From Klebsiella pneumoniae (lineage in GTDB: Bacteria; Bacteroidota; Bacteroidia; Flavobacteriales; Flavobacteriaceae): a stretch of DNA of 12,438 nt. Numbering within the stretch: the first letter of the stretch is position 1; the number at the start of each line of letters is the position of its first letter. The stretch is taken from assembly GCA_943325355.2 (NCBI GenBank), contig CALPPA020000031.1, positions 1 to 12,438 on the forward strand, in the 5' to 3' direction. The notes under the pieces are model-generated. The model was not told where the DNA came from, made no database searches, and saw only the letters and a list, made by a program, of their open reading frames with translations. Below are positions 1-7,041 of this stretch, piece after piece. A program made the translations under genes and the position numbers.

Positions 1-528
1 CTTTCGCTTAAAACTTCTCTCTCAGGAATTTTAAATGAAGAGAGAGAATTAAATACTAATTCAATTGCTGGAGACGTTGCGTTTAATATAAAAAACGGAA
101 GTTTATCTAATTTTGCGCCCATCATTAAAATAGGAAAAATAGCTTTCCCAAATAGAGATGTGCAGCATATTACTTTTAGCGATTTAGCTTCAAATGCAAC
201 AATAAAAGGAAATTTGATAAATGTTAAAGAACTAAAAGTGACTTCTAATGTTTTGAATATAGATGCTAAAGGGGCTTATTCTTTGTCTAATATTGGAACA
301 AATCTAGCGGTAAAAATACCTTTAAGAAATCCGAAAGACGATTATAAGATTGAAGATCAAAAAGCAAGAGATGCAGCAAGATACAAAGGCATTGTTGTAA
401 ACTTGCTCGTATTAGATGGAAAAGACGGACAAACAAAAATTAAATTAGGGAAGCCATCTGAGGAAAAACCTAAAGAAGAAGAAAAAGCAAAAAAGAAAAG
501 GAATATTTTTTCTAATAACAAGATTTAA
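1..528 (+). CDS. AsmA-like C-terminal region protein (3' end only)
   Basis: The frame is open from base 1 to a TAA at 526-528 with no need for an internal start, so this is the C-terminal ~175 residues of a longer protein cut by the window edge. The visible part has alternating beta-strand character (SIAGDVAFNIKNGSLSNFAP, LKVTSNVLNIDAKGAYSL) ending in NLAVKIPLRNPK, which resembles the C-terminal domain of AsmA-family proteins. In that family an N-terminal membrane anchor holds a long periplasmic beta-groove thought to move lipids between inner and outer membranes. A charged lysine/glutamate tail (EEKPKEEEKAKKKR) closes the protein and is probably disordered. It is convergent with the L,D-transpeptidase, with only 21 bp between the stops. 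The family call rests on pattern recognition of a partial sequence; another AsmA/TamB/DUF748-type repeat protein is possible. Confidence 0.72.
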   Translation, partial: LSLKTSLSGILNEERELNTNSIAGDVAFNIKNGSLSNFAPIIKIGKIAFPNRDVQHITFSDLASNATIKGNLINVKELKVTSNVLNIDAKGAYSLSNIGTNLAVKIPLRNPKDDYKIEDQKARDAARYKGIVVNLLVLDGKDGQTKIKLGKPSEEKPKEEEKAKKKRNIFSNNKI

Positions 529-549
529 TAACAGATTGAGATAATTAAA

Positions 550-2154
550 TTATTTAGAATTTTCAGAAAATAACAGCTCAATGAGGCAGTCATCTCTTGA
601 GTAAATGTCTTTATAAAAACTAATTTCCCCTGAATCGGTAACCCAAGCCGTAAAATAACCAATGTGAATTGGGATTTTCTTTTTCAGGATGCAAACCGTT
701 TCCTTTTCTCCTCTCATAGCTTCATTAATACGTTCAAGTGGCCAACCTGAATCGTCTTCTAAGATAACTGCGGCCAATTCCTTTGCTTTTTCTAAATTTA
801 TGCAGCCGTGACTGAAAGCCCTGTATTCTCGCTGAAATATGCTTTTTGAAGGTGTGTCGTGAAGGTAAATATCATTTGAATTTGGAAAAATAAACTTGAC
901 CAGTCCAAGTGAATTATTAACCCCTGGTTTTTGTCTGACTTTGCCATTGTTCCATTCCATATTATGTTTTGCTAGATAATTTTTATCTTGTTCTATCCTA
1001 TATTTTATTTCATAATCAAGGATACTTTGAGGTATGTTCCAGTAAGGGCTAAATATTATTTGAGTCATAGTACTGCTGAAAACAGGTGTTTCTGTACTGC
1101 TTTTTCCAACAAACAATTTCGACTCCAATGCATTTATTCCATCTCTTTTGAAGAGTAATTTGTAAGCTGGAATATTTACAATTATATATTCATTAGCATT
1201 TGCAAGCTCTGGATCAATCCATCGGCATCGCTCCATATTTACCATAATGGTTTTTATATATTGCTCAATGGGAATGTTCATATTTTGAATGTGGTTTGGC
1301 GCGATTATATAATCTAAATTATAACCATTTCTTCTTTTATAATTCAATATTCCGGACATCAATTCTTCATCATACAAATTGCTTTTAGAATCTTGTTTTA
1401 AATCTCCAATAATAGTCAGGTGATGTCTGATTTGACCAATGGTTGTAGCACTATCGTTCGGCTTAAATTCTTTGTCCAAAGATTCTGATGTTATCAGAAT
1501 CCAATCCCCGCTTTCTTTAATTTTTCGGTATTTTTTTAAAATATCACGCAATTTATAATATTGTCTAAAAAGTTGTTTTTCGTTTATTTTTAATAATTCA
1601 GGGTATACTAATAGCGAATCTAACAGATTTTTATAAGAAAGATTTTTCCGAGGTATAAACCATCCATTTTCTTCAATTTTTTTACTGTCAATTCCATAGT
1701 ACACATTTCCTGCATAAAAAACATACAATGTAGTCAACATTATTTCGGTTTCGGTTTGGGATATATTTTTTAAATTTTCTCCTCTAAAAATTTCGTCAAC
1801 TTCTACCGTATTGGCAAAACTGGATTCAAGTCCTTCTTCCTCCAAATGATTTACTTTATAGTACAACAAATTAGCAAAAGCAATCAGGTTTTTGTTATTA
1901 TACCAAATGGGTTTGTATTTCCTTGCTTTATATAGAGCGCTTACATCGACCCGATAGGTTTTTAATTTGGGATACTTTTTAAAAAAAACAGAAATTACTG
2001 CGTCGTTAATATAAATTGTTGTTAAGTTGAGTATAGGTTTTCCAGAAACTTGGTCAAAATAAATAGGGTTAGCCGTTAGGTTTTTATTAAAGTTAGCTAA
2101 AGCATAAATCCCTCCAAAAAGAATAACTATTATGTATAAAATGATGTTTTTCAT
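550..2154 (-). CDS. L,D-transpeptidase, YcbB/LdtD type (YkuD domain)
   Basis: Periplasmic enzyme that cross-links peptidoglycan stems (3-3 links) or attaches proteins to them through a catalytic cysteine. Of 534 residues, 3-20 form a hydrophobic signal or anchor segment. Residues ~60-200 correspond to the helical scaffold domain of large LdtD-like enzymes, ~235-290 to a peptidoglycan-binding-like helical domain (IGQIRHHL, GILNYKRRNGY), and ~320-475 to the YkuD catalytic domain. The catalytic core is intact: IYLHDTP with His432, and SHGCINL with His449 and Cys451. The upstream family signature PGVNNSLGLVKF (410-421) is also present. About 60 residues follow the catalytic domain. Length is in the range of E. 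coli LdtD (~615). The ATG at 2154 is kept because the signal segment follows directly. It stands alone on the minus strand, divergent from trmB. Family call is secure; substrate preference (3-3 crosslinking versus protein anchoring) is not visible. Confidence 0.93.
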   Translation of the reverse strand: MKNIILYIIVILFGGIYALANFNKNLTANPIYFDQVSGKPILNLTTIYINDAVISVFFKKYPKLKTYRVDVSALYKARKYKPIWYNNKNLIAFANLLYYKVNHLEEEGLESSFANTVEVDEIFRGENLKNISQTETEIMLTTLYVFYAGNVYYGIDSKKIEENGWFIPRKNLSYKNLLDSLLVYPELLKINEKQLFRQYYKLRDILKKYRKIKESGDWILITSESLDKEFKPNDSATTIGQIRHHLTIIGDLKQDSKSNLYDEELMSGILNYKRRNGYNLDYIIAPNHIQNMNIPIEQYIKTIMVNMERCRWIDPELANANEYIIVNIPAYKLLFKRDGINALESKLFVGKSSTETPVFSSTMTQIIFSPYWNIPQSILDYEIKYRIEQDKNYLAKHNMEWNNGKVRQKPGVNNSLGLVKFIFPNSNDIYLHDTPSKSIFQREYRAFSHGCINLEKAKELAAVILEDDSGWPLERINEAMRGEKETVCILKKKIPIHIGYFTAWVTDSGEISFYKDIYSRDDCLIELLFSENSK

Positions 2155-2170
2155 AACATAATTATTTATA

Positions 2171-2178
2171 TAAAGATA
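2171..2178 (-). promoter_or_regulatory. Possible -7 element of the L,D-transpeptidase gene
   Basis: On the minus strand this reads TATCTTTA, one mismatch from the Bacteroidota -7 element TAnnTTTG, 16 bp before the ATG. A TTG lies 16 bp upstream, shorter than the usual 19-20 bp spacing, across a run of A/T. Weak support. Confidence 0.3.
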
Positions 2179-2304
2179 AAAAAAAAATCCTTTCCAAGAA
2201 GCGAAATGCCAATAGGTTTAGTATTGAAAAATTATTTTAATCTATCCTAAATACCTGAATTTTTAATTTTTCATAAGCTTATCAATCTGTCGGATATATT
2301 TCCT

Positions 2305-2312
2305 TAATTTTG
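2305..2312 (+). promoter_or_regulatory. -7 promoter element for trmB
   Basis: TAATTTTG matches the Bacteroidota -7 consensus TAnnTTTG exactly. No convincing TTG/TTTG -33 element sits 17-23 bp upstream. Transcription starting a few bases downstream would give an untranslated leader of about 75 nt before the GTG start. Confidence 0.55.
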
Positions 2313-2316
2313 CCCC

Positions 2317-2390
2317 CTTAGACCTTTAGGTCGAATCGAAGCTTAAGCTGAACTGGCGAAGCAATTGCACGAAGTAAAAACATTTAATAT
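2317..2390 (+). promoter_or_regulatory. GC-richer leader of trmB with short inverted repeats
   Basis: Between the -7 element and the GTG start lies a leader clearly richer in G/C than the flanking DNA. It contains GACCTTTAGGTC (2321-2332; 4-bp stem, TTTA loop), the 10-base palindrome AGCTTAAGCT (2340-2349) and the palindrome GCAATTGC (2361-2368). There is no ATG in the leader. It may fold in the mRNA, but no known riboswitch class is recognisable. Confidence 0.35.
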
Positions 2391-2395
2391 AAAGC

Positions 2396-3073
2396 GTGGG
2401 AAGTAAAAACAAGTTAAAAAGGTTCAAAGAAAACGAGACATTCAATAACGTTTTTCAACCAACAAGGGAAGAAGTTATAGGCGAATTGTTTCCGCTCAAA
2501 GGCAAATGGAATAAAGATTTCTTCAAAAATGACAATCCATTAGTGCTTGAATTAGGCTGTGGAAAAGGAGAATATTCCGTTGGTCTTGCCGAAAAATATC
2601 CCAACAAAAATTTTATAGGAATAGATATTAAAGGAGCTCGTTTTTGGCGTGGCGCCAAGACTGCCGTAGAAACAGGATTGCATAATGTGGCTTTTATTCG
2701 CACTCAAATCGAATTAATCAATCATATTTTTGCTGAAAACGAAGTAGACGAGATTTGGATTACTTTTCCCGATCCTCAAATAAAATACAAGCGTACTAAA
2801 CACAGAATGACCAACTCGGAATTTCTACAACTCTATAAAAAAATTCTCAAAAAAGACGGTGTTGTCAATCTGAAAACCGACAGCGAATTTATGTACGGTT
2901 ATACGCTAGGATTGCTACACGGTGAAGGACATGAAGTTCTGTATGCCAACCATAATATTTATGTAAACGAAGGAAGTCCAGAAGAAGTAACTGCTTTTCA
3001 AACCTTTTACGAAAAACAATATTTGGAAACTAACAAAGCAATTACGTATATTCGATTTAAAATTAAGGAATAA
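2396..3073 (+). CDS. trmB: tRNA (guanine-N7-)-methyltransferase TrmB
   Basis: Uses S-adenosylmethionine to methylate N7 of G46 in the tRNA variable loop. 225 residues, normal length. The class I methyltransferase SAM loop is LELGCGKGEYS (51-61). The TrmB signature is FPDPQIK (124-130), the Bacteroidota variant of FPDPW.K, followed by the basic KRTKHRMT segment (132-139), LKTD (159-162) and the C-terminal TAFQTFYEKQYL. The start is GTG at 2396: the frame is closed by a TAA at 2390-2392, there is no upstream ATG, and the protein begins MGSKNKLKRF as in related flavobacterial proteins; the next in-frame Met lies inside the fold. GTG is a weaker initiator and may lower expression. A 50-bp gap separates it from the LysE-like gene on the same strand. 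Confidence 0.96.
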   Translation: MGSKNKLKRFKENETFNNVFQPTREEVIGELFPLKGKWNKDFFKNDNPLVLELGCGKGEYSVGLAEKYPNKNFIGIDIKGARFWRGAKTAVETGLHNVAFIRTQIELINHIFAENEVDEIWITFPDPQIKYKRTKHRMTNSEFLQLYKKILKKDGVVNLKTDSEFMYGYTLGLLHGEGHEVLYANHNIYVNEGSPEEVTAFQTFYEKQYLETNKAITYIRFKIKE

Positions 3074-3123
3074 CAGTTTATTTTGATAAAATATTCTGCA
3101 TTTTTAAAGTTTAAACACATTAA

Positions 3124-3756
3124 ATGACATATATAACGCCATTGTTTATAGGTTTTATTAGCGCTTTTGTAGGGATTATTCCGCCAGGATTAATCAATAT
3201 GACTGCCGCAAAAATAAACCATAAGGAAGGAAAACGAAATGCATTATGGTTTGTATTAGGAGCAATCCTTATTATTTGTGTACAAGTCTTTTTCGCCGTT
3301 TTGTTTGCTAAAATTATTAACCGTCGCCCAGATTTAGTCACTTTATTGCGAGAAATTGGATTTGGCATATTTGCAACACTAACTATTTATTTTTTATGGC
3401 TGGCAAAAAAACCAAAGGACAAAACAAAAAAATTTAAAAAAAATAGTAAAACCAATAGGTTTTTTCTAGGTATGTTGCTATCAGCTCTTAACCTCTTTCC
3501 TATTCCTTATTATGTTTTTATTAGTATAACCTTGGCCTCTTACAAGCTGTTTTATTTTGATACAACCTCTATTTTAATCTTCGTCAACGGTGTTATATTA
3601 GGTTCATTTCTTGTCTTTTATTTTTACATTTCCTTCTTCAACAGGATAGAAAATAAAAGAGATTTTATAATAAAAAATATGAATACTATTATTGGCTCTA
3701 TTACGGGAATGATTTCAATAATTACTTTGATAAATATCATAAAATATTATTGGTAA
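3124..3756 (+). CDS. LysE family transporter
   Basis: Predicted inner-membrane exporter of amino acids or related small metabolites. 210 residues with about six hydrophobic helices (~5-25, 38-62, 73-93, 113-136, 147-170, 184-206), the LysE/RhtB layout. The first helix ends in the family motif IIPPGLINMTAAK (18-30). A lysine-rich cytoplasmic loop (KKPKDKTKKFKKNSK) separates helices 3 and 4. It has no cysteine-based or periplasmic domain. The stop is 4 bp before the next ATG, so it is probably cotranslated with the alkyltransferase-like gene. The substrate cannot be deduced; lysine, arginine, homoserine or unrelated metabolites are all possible in this superfamily. Confidence 0.85.
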   Translation: MTYITPLFIGFISAFVGIIPPGLINMTAAKINHKEGKRNALWFVLGAILIICVQVFFAVLFAKIINRRPDLVTLLREIGFGIFATLTIYFLWLAKKPKDKTKKFKKNSKTNRFFLGMLLSALNLFPIPYYVFISITLASYKLFYFDTTSILIFVNGVILGSFLVFYFYISFFNRIENKRDFIIKNMNTIIGSITGMISIITLINIIKYYW

Positions 3757-3760
3757 TTCA

Positions 3761-4096
3761 ATGATCAAGAAGAACGATAATTTTTTTGAAAGAGTTTACG
3801 TTATCGCAAGACAAATCCCTTATGGGAGAGTAACTTCTTATGGAGCCATTGCAAAAGCATTAGGAACTGCTCGATCCTCTAGAATGGTGGGCTGGGCAAT
3901 GAATAATTGTCATAATATAGAAGATGTTCCAGCGCATCGAGTAGTAAACAGAAAAGGATTGCTTACCGGAAAACACCATTTTGACGGCACTAATTTGATG
4001 CAACAGTTACTCGAAAATGAAGGAATAAAAGTAGTTGACAATCAAATTATAGATATGGAAAATCATTTTTGGATGCCAGAAATTCAGGTTGAATAG
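3761..4096 (+). CDS. Alkyltransferase-like protein (ATL; MGMT DNA-binding domain without active Cys)
   Basis: Small (111 aa) homologue of the DNA-binding domain of O6-alkylguanine-DNA alkyltransferase. The helix-turn-helix segment YGRVTSYGAIAKALG (21-35) carries the tyrosine used for nucleotide flipping, and SSRMVGWAM (39-47) holds the arginine finger (Arg41). The active-site motif reads PAHRVV (57-62) instead of PCHRV, so the acceptor cysteine is alanine and the protein cannot transfer the alkyl group to itself. From studied ATLs, the expected role is binding alkylated guanines and handing them to nucleotide excision repair. Length lacks the N-terminal MGMT domain, as usual for ATLs. It follows the LysE-type gene by 4 bp, suggesting one transcript, although a functional link is not obvious. 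Confidence 0.9.
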   Translation: MIKKNDNFFERVYVIARQIPYGRVTSYGAIAKALGTARSSRMVGWAMNNCHNIEDVPAHRVVNRKGLLTGKHHFDGTNLMQQLLENEGIKVVDNQIIDMENHFWMPEIQVE

Positions 4097-4166
4097 TTTT
4101 GTATAATTGTAGAAATAAAGTATTAAAATTAGATGATTTTCATTGCAATAAATCCAAGTCAAAACC

Positions 4167-4197
4167 TTTATATTTATATCTTTTCATAGTATCTTTG
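4167..4197 (+). promoter_or_regulatory. Promoter of the mrp-nifU unit
   Basis: TATCTTTG at 4190-4197 matches TAnnTTTG exactly. TTTA at 4167-4170, 19 bp upstream, is a one-mismatch -33 element. The resulting leader would be about 75 nt. Confidence 0.65.
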
Positions 4198-4237
4198 CAT
4201 ACAAGAAATTAAAATAGAATCAGTTTAAATAAACATA

Positions 4238-4264
4238 ATGTTTCAGTTGAAAAATCTCAATTGA
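4238..4264 (+). other. Possible 8-codon upstream ORF in the mrp leader
   Basis: ATG at 4238 opens a short frame encoding MFQLKNLN, with a TGA at 4262-4264, 16 nt before the mrp ATG and in a different frame. It lies within the predicted leader. No run of a single amino acid suggests classical attenuation, and it may be chance in AT-rich DNA. The same stretch holds two near-identical decamers, CAGTTGAAAA (4244-4253) and CAATTGAAAA (4258-4267). Confidence 0.2.
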
Positions 4265-4280
4265 AAACTCATAAAAGAAT

Positions 4281-5417
4281 ATGAAATTAGATAGAAAAGA
4301 AATCCTTAAAGCTCTGGAAACTATTACCATTGCTGGAGAAGGAAAAAATATGGTAGAAAGTGGAGCAATTGCAAACGTAATTACTTTTGGCGATGAGGTA
4401 GTCGTTGATTTAGTATTACACCTTCCGGCGATGCACATTAGAAAACGTGCCGAAGATGATATTATAAAAACCATTCATAAATTGGTTTCACCAGATGCCA
4501 AAATAAAAATCAATGTTAAAGTTGAAACTCCACAAAAACCACAAAGCCCCGAAATCAAGGGGAATACTATTCCTGGAATAAAAAATATTGTTGCAGTTGC
4601 TTCTGGAAAAGGCGGTGTTGGTAAATCTACCGTTACGGCAAACTTGGCTGTAACACTCACTAAAATGGGGTTTTCGGTAGGTATTCTTGATGCCGATATT
4701 TATGGGCCTTCAATGCCAATAATGTTTGATGTTGAAAGCGCTAAACCGCTTTCTGTGGTAGTTGATGGAAAATCAAAAATGAAACCTATCGAAAGTTATG
4801 ATGTTAAAATTCTTTCTATTGGTTTTTTCACTTCTCCAAGTCAAGCAGTAATATGGAGAGGACCAATGGCTTCTAAAGCATTAAACCAAATGATTTTTGA
4901 TGCTGATTGGGGCGAATTAGATTTTTTACTTATTGATTTACCACCAGGAACCGGAGATATTCACCTTTCGATTGTACAAGCTTTGCCTATTACTGGAGTG
5001 GTAGTTGTAAGTACTCCTCAAGCCGTGGCTCTTGCCGATGCTAAAAAAGGAGTTTCTATGTTTATGTCAGAGGCGATAAATGTTCCTGTTCTCGGAATCA
5101 TAGAAAATATGGCTTATTTTACACCTGAAGAACTACCGGAAAACAAATATTATATTTTTGGAAAAGAAGGCGCTAAAAATCTTGCAGAAGATTTGGACGT
5201 TCCTTTCTTAGGTGAAGTTCCAATAGTTCAATCTATTCGTGAAGCTGGAGATTTTGGACGTCCTGCAGCACTACAATCGGGTTCCGTTATTGAGACTGTT
5301 TTCCAAGAAATTACAAGGAATGTAGTTCGTGAAGTAGTAAGTAGAAACGCTAATTTACCTGTTACTGAAGCTGTTAAAATAACTACTATGGCAGGTTGTG
5401 CAGCAGTAAAAAAATAA
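4281..5417 (+). CDS. mrp: Mrp/ApbC-type P-loop iron-sulfur carrier ATPase
   Basis: Cytosolic ParA/MinD-family NTPase that in studied homologues binds and transfers Fe-S clusters to apoproteins. 378 residues: an N-terminal MIP18/DUF59-like domain (~1-80), a proline-rich linker, then the NTPase. Deviant Walker A is GKGGVGKST (109-117), the switch segment DADIYGPS (137-144), the Mrp signature IWRGPM (191-196), and Walker B IDLPPGTGD (218-226). After ENMAYF (275-280) the usual CxxC of ApbC/Nbp35 is replaced by TPEELPENKYYIFG; the only cysteine in the protein is Cys373 near the C-terminus (MAGCAAVKK). The absence looks typical of Bacteroidota relatives, to my recollection. The ATG at 4281 follows a recognisable promoter. 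It is followed on the same strand by a NifU-type scaffold, supporting an Fe-S role. Confidence 0.93.
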   Translation: MKLDRKEILKALETITIAGEGKNMVESGAIANVITFGDEVVVDLVLHLPAMHIRKRAEDDIIKTIHKLVSPDAKIKINVKVETPQKPQSPEIKGNTIPGIKNIVAVASGKGGVGKSTVTANLAVTLTKMGFSVGILDADIYGPSMPIMFDVESAKPLSVVVDGKSKMKPIESYDVKILSIGFFTSPSQAVIWRGPMASKALNQMIFDADWGELDFLLIDLPPGTGDIHLSIVQALPITGVVVVSTPQAVALADAKKGVSMFMSEAINVPVLGIIENMAYFTPEELPENKYYIFGKEGAKNLAEDLDVPFLGEVPIVQSIREAGDFGRPAALQSGSVIETVFQEITRNVVREVVSRNANLPVTEAVKITTMAGCAAVKK

Positions 5418-5424
5418 TTATTTA

Positions 5425-5450
5425 ATTTGAAAATAATCCTATTTTCAAAT
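5425..5450 (+). other. Perfect 11-bp stem-loop between mrp and nifU-like gene
   Basis: ATTTGAAAATA (5425-5435) and TATTTTCAAAT (5440-5450) are exact inverted repeats around an ATCC loop. No T-run follows, so it is not a standard terminator. A second partner for the left arm exists: AATTTGAA (5424-5431) can pair with TTCAAATT (5452-5459), just before the ATG at 5467. It could be a processing or stability element setting the mrp:nifU ratio. Confidence 0.5.
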
Positions 5451-5466
5451 CTTCAAATTTATAAAA

Positions 5467-5706
5467 ATGACAACAGAAGAATTAACAAATAATGTTCTAA
5501 ATGCTCTTGAAGAAATTAGGCCTTTTTTAAATTCTGACGGAGGTGACATTAAACTTATCTCCATTGAAGATGGCAAACATGTAACCGTACGTCTTGAGGG
5601 AGCTTGCATTAGCTGCAGTGTGAATCAAATGACTTTAAGAGCTGGAGTTGAAACCACTATCAAAAAATTTGCACCTCAAATCGAAACTGTTGTCAATATC
5701 CAATAA
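5467..5706 (+). CDS. NifU C-terminal-domain (NFU) Fe-S scaffold protein
   Basis: Small (79 aa) cytosolic scaffold that assembles or carries a 4Fe-4S cluster, as a dimer in studied members, and donates it to target enzymes. The whole protein is one NifU-like domain: LNSDGGDIKL (21-30), then GACISCSVNQMTLRAGVE (45-62) containing the cluster-binding pair Cys47 and Cys50. No other domain is attached, unlike full NifU or NfuA. It lies 49 bp after mrp on the same strand and is likely cotranscribed with it. That pairing supplies the cysteine pair that this Mrp lacks, although a direct partnership is inference. Confidence 0.94.
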   Translation: MTTEELTNNVLNALEEIRPFLNSDGGDIKLISIEDGKHVTVRLEGACISCSVNQMTLRAGVETTIKKFAPQIETVVNIQ

Positions 5707-5771
5707 TTAATTTTTCCTTCTTAATATAGCGAAGAAATAGCCTTTTTTATTTAAAAATAGGAATCTATCTT

Positions 5772-5802
5772 TTTGTAGAATACTATAAAACTTATACTTT
5801 TA
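5772..5802 (+). promoter_or_regulatory. Promoter of the ferredoxin gene
   Basis: TTTG (5772-5775), a 19-bp spacer and TACTTTTA (5795-5802) match the Bacteroidota promoter TTTG-N19-TAnnTTTG with one mismatch. The leader would be about 60 nt. This suggests the ferredoxin is not solely dependent on the mrp promoter. Confidence 0.6.
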
Positions 5803-5866
5803 AGATGTTATTGAAACTTCAATAAATTCAACTCAAGTATTCTATTAACGAACTTCATTTAACATA

Positions 5867-6193
5867 ATGGATATATCAATTAAAATCACGGATCGAAAAG
5901 GTCAAACCCACGAAGTAAAAGTCCCGACTGATATGGCATTAAACCTTATGCAAGTTGTGCGTGCTTATGAACTTGAACCCATAGGAACCGTTGGAATATG
6001 TGGTGGAATAGCAATGTGCCCAACATGCCAGTGTTATGTTGATAACGATATTAATTTACCAGAAAAAAGAGAAGCTGAGGAAGCTACACTTTCGAGATTA
6101 TTGCACGTAAAAAATAATAGCCGTTTAAGTTGCCAAATTCCCGTTACAAAAGAGTTGGAAGGAATAGAAATAGTGTTAGCGCCTTATTTCTAA
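5867..6193 (+). CDS. 2Fe-2S ferredoxin, adrenodoxin/Isc-Fdx type
   Basis: Electron carrier of 108 residues with one plant/vertebrate-type 2Fe-2S domain. The cluster ligands are Cys45, Cys51 and Cys54 in GICGGIAMCPTC (43-54) and Cys89 in LSCQIPV, giving C-x5-C-x2-C-x34-C. This spacing belongs to the adrenodoxin/Fdx branch rather than the plant C-x4-C branch. An extra Cys56 follows the third ligand. The PEKREAEEATL segment (65-75) is the acidic partner-binding helix region. Likely roles are electron donation to Fe-S assembly or to an oxygenase; the nearby Mrp and NFU genes favour the former. A 160-bp gap with its own promoter separates it from the nifU-like gene. It is convergent with the SGNH lipoprotein gene. 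Confidence 0.93.
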   Translation: MDISIKITDRKGQTHEVKVPTDMALNLMQVVRAYELEPIGTVGICGGIAMCPTCQCYVDNDINLPEKREAEEATLSRLLHVKNNSRLSCQIPVTKELEGIEIVLAPYF

Positions 6194-6213
6194 TATCTGT
6201 ACGCTATCTTGTT

Positions 6214-6227
6214 TAGAAATTTTTCTA
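6214..6227. terminator. Weak stem-loop at the convergent gene ends
   Basis: TAGAAATTTTTCTA is self-complementary (5-bp stem TAGAA/TTCTA, ATTT loop). It sits between the ferredoxin stop and the SGNH hydrolase stop and overlaps the latter. Too short for a strong terminator, but its place between converging genes fits one. Confidence 0.25.
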
Positions 6228-6992
6228 GTTTTGTACTGCAATAGTAGCTTTGGGTAAAATCCTTTCTACAAAATAGGCATAAGCTAATTCCGAAGGGTGT
6301 AAACCATCTGTAGCAACTAATAAAGGATTTATCAAACCTTGTCTAGTAATATCTGTAATAGTTATAAATTCTATATTTTGTTCCAAGCAATATTTTTGTG
6401 CAAAAGCATTATAATTGTCTATTTCTAGAGAAATCTTCGATGGATTAGATTGTTTGCCAAAAGGGGTAAAGGCATAGTCTGGAATAGAAACTACAATTAC
6501 ATTCGCCTTATCTCCTTTTGCAAGTACTATTGCTTTAGTTACTAATTCCGGAAACTCTTTTTCATAAATCGAAAATGCTTTGTTTTGATATTGATTATTC
6601 ACCCCTATTAATAACGTAACTAAATCATATTTTGGCGCAAGATTTATTGCGTTTATTGCTGAAATTAAATTGGTCGTAGTCCAGCCAGTTGTGGCGATAA
6701 TTTGTGATTTATAAGTATTTTTGGTGTTTGAAATTTCTAATTTTTTTCTAAGTTGCTCTGGAAATCTGCATGTTTCGCACACACTTTGACCGATGGTGTA
6801 ACTATCCCCAAGTGCCAAATAGTTAATTTCTTTAACTACTTCTGGCGGAGGATTTTGAGGAATTGGAATCGAAACTGTTACTGGAACTTCTGGTTTAGAA
6901 TTAACTGATTTTTCAGGACTATCAACACTGCAACTTGCTGCCAAAAACAACAAAAATGTAGCAATCACAATTTTAAATAAATTCTTTTTCAT
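6225..6992 (-). CDS. SGNH/GDSL hydrolase, predicted lipoprotein
   Basis: Predicted secreted esterase or lipase-like hydrolase of 255 residues, tethered by a lipid. The signal peptide (1-20) ends in the lipobox LAASC with Cys21, followed by a proline-rich linker (~33-50). Block I is LALGDSYTIG (59-68) with nucleophile Ser64. Block II is around TTGWTTTN (101-108). Block III is IGVNNQ (129-134), supplying Gly130 and Asn132 of the oxyanion hole. Block V is DGLHPS (229-234), with Asp229 and His232 completing the triad. A Cys72/Cys75 pair (VCETCRF) could form a disulfide. The substrate is unknown; the family includes carbohydrate esterases and lysophospholipases. It lies 49 bp downstream of the DUF3050 gene on the same strand, with no clear promoter between them, so cotranscription is plausible. 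Confidence 0.92.
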   Translation of the reverse strand: MKKNLFKIVIATFLLFLAASCSVDSPEKSVNSKPEVPVTVSIPIPQNPPPEVVKEINYLALGDSYTIGQSVCETCRFPEQLRKKLEISNTKNTYKSQIIATTGWTTTNLISAINAINLAPKYDLVTLLIGVNNQYQNKAFSIYEKEFPELVTKAIVLAKGDKANVIVVSIPDYAFTPFGKQSNPSKISLEIDNYNAFAQKYCLEQNIEFITITDITRQGLINPLLVATDGLHPSELAYAYFVERILPKATIAVQN

Positions 6993-7041
6993 TTGAAAAT
7001 TGGGGTTAAATTCAATTAATCTGTTTTCTTTTTTTAAGAAG

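Noticed and set aside
541..553. ATAATTAAATTAT palindrome between the converging AsmA and LDT genes as a terminator
   Set aside because: It allows only a 4-bp A/T stem once a loop is left, too weak to claim termination.
2321..2345. TCGAATC in the trmB leader as a tRNA T-loop
   Set aside because: The flanking bases do not form the 5-bp T stem, and no acceptor, D or anticodon arms can be built around it.
2455..2703. Minus-strand frame inside trmB
   Set aside because: Shadow of the real gene; trmB has all its catalytic motifs on the plus strand.
5711..5760. TTCTT...AAGAA followed by a T-run after the nifU-like gene as a terminator
   Set aside because: The stem is only 5 bp with a 9-base loop, and the T-run starts several bases after it; chance is likely in this composition.
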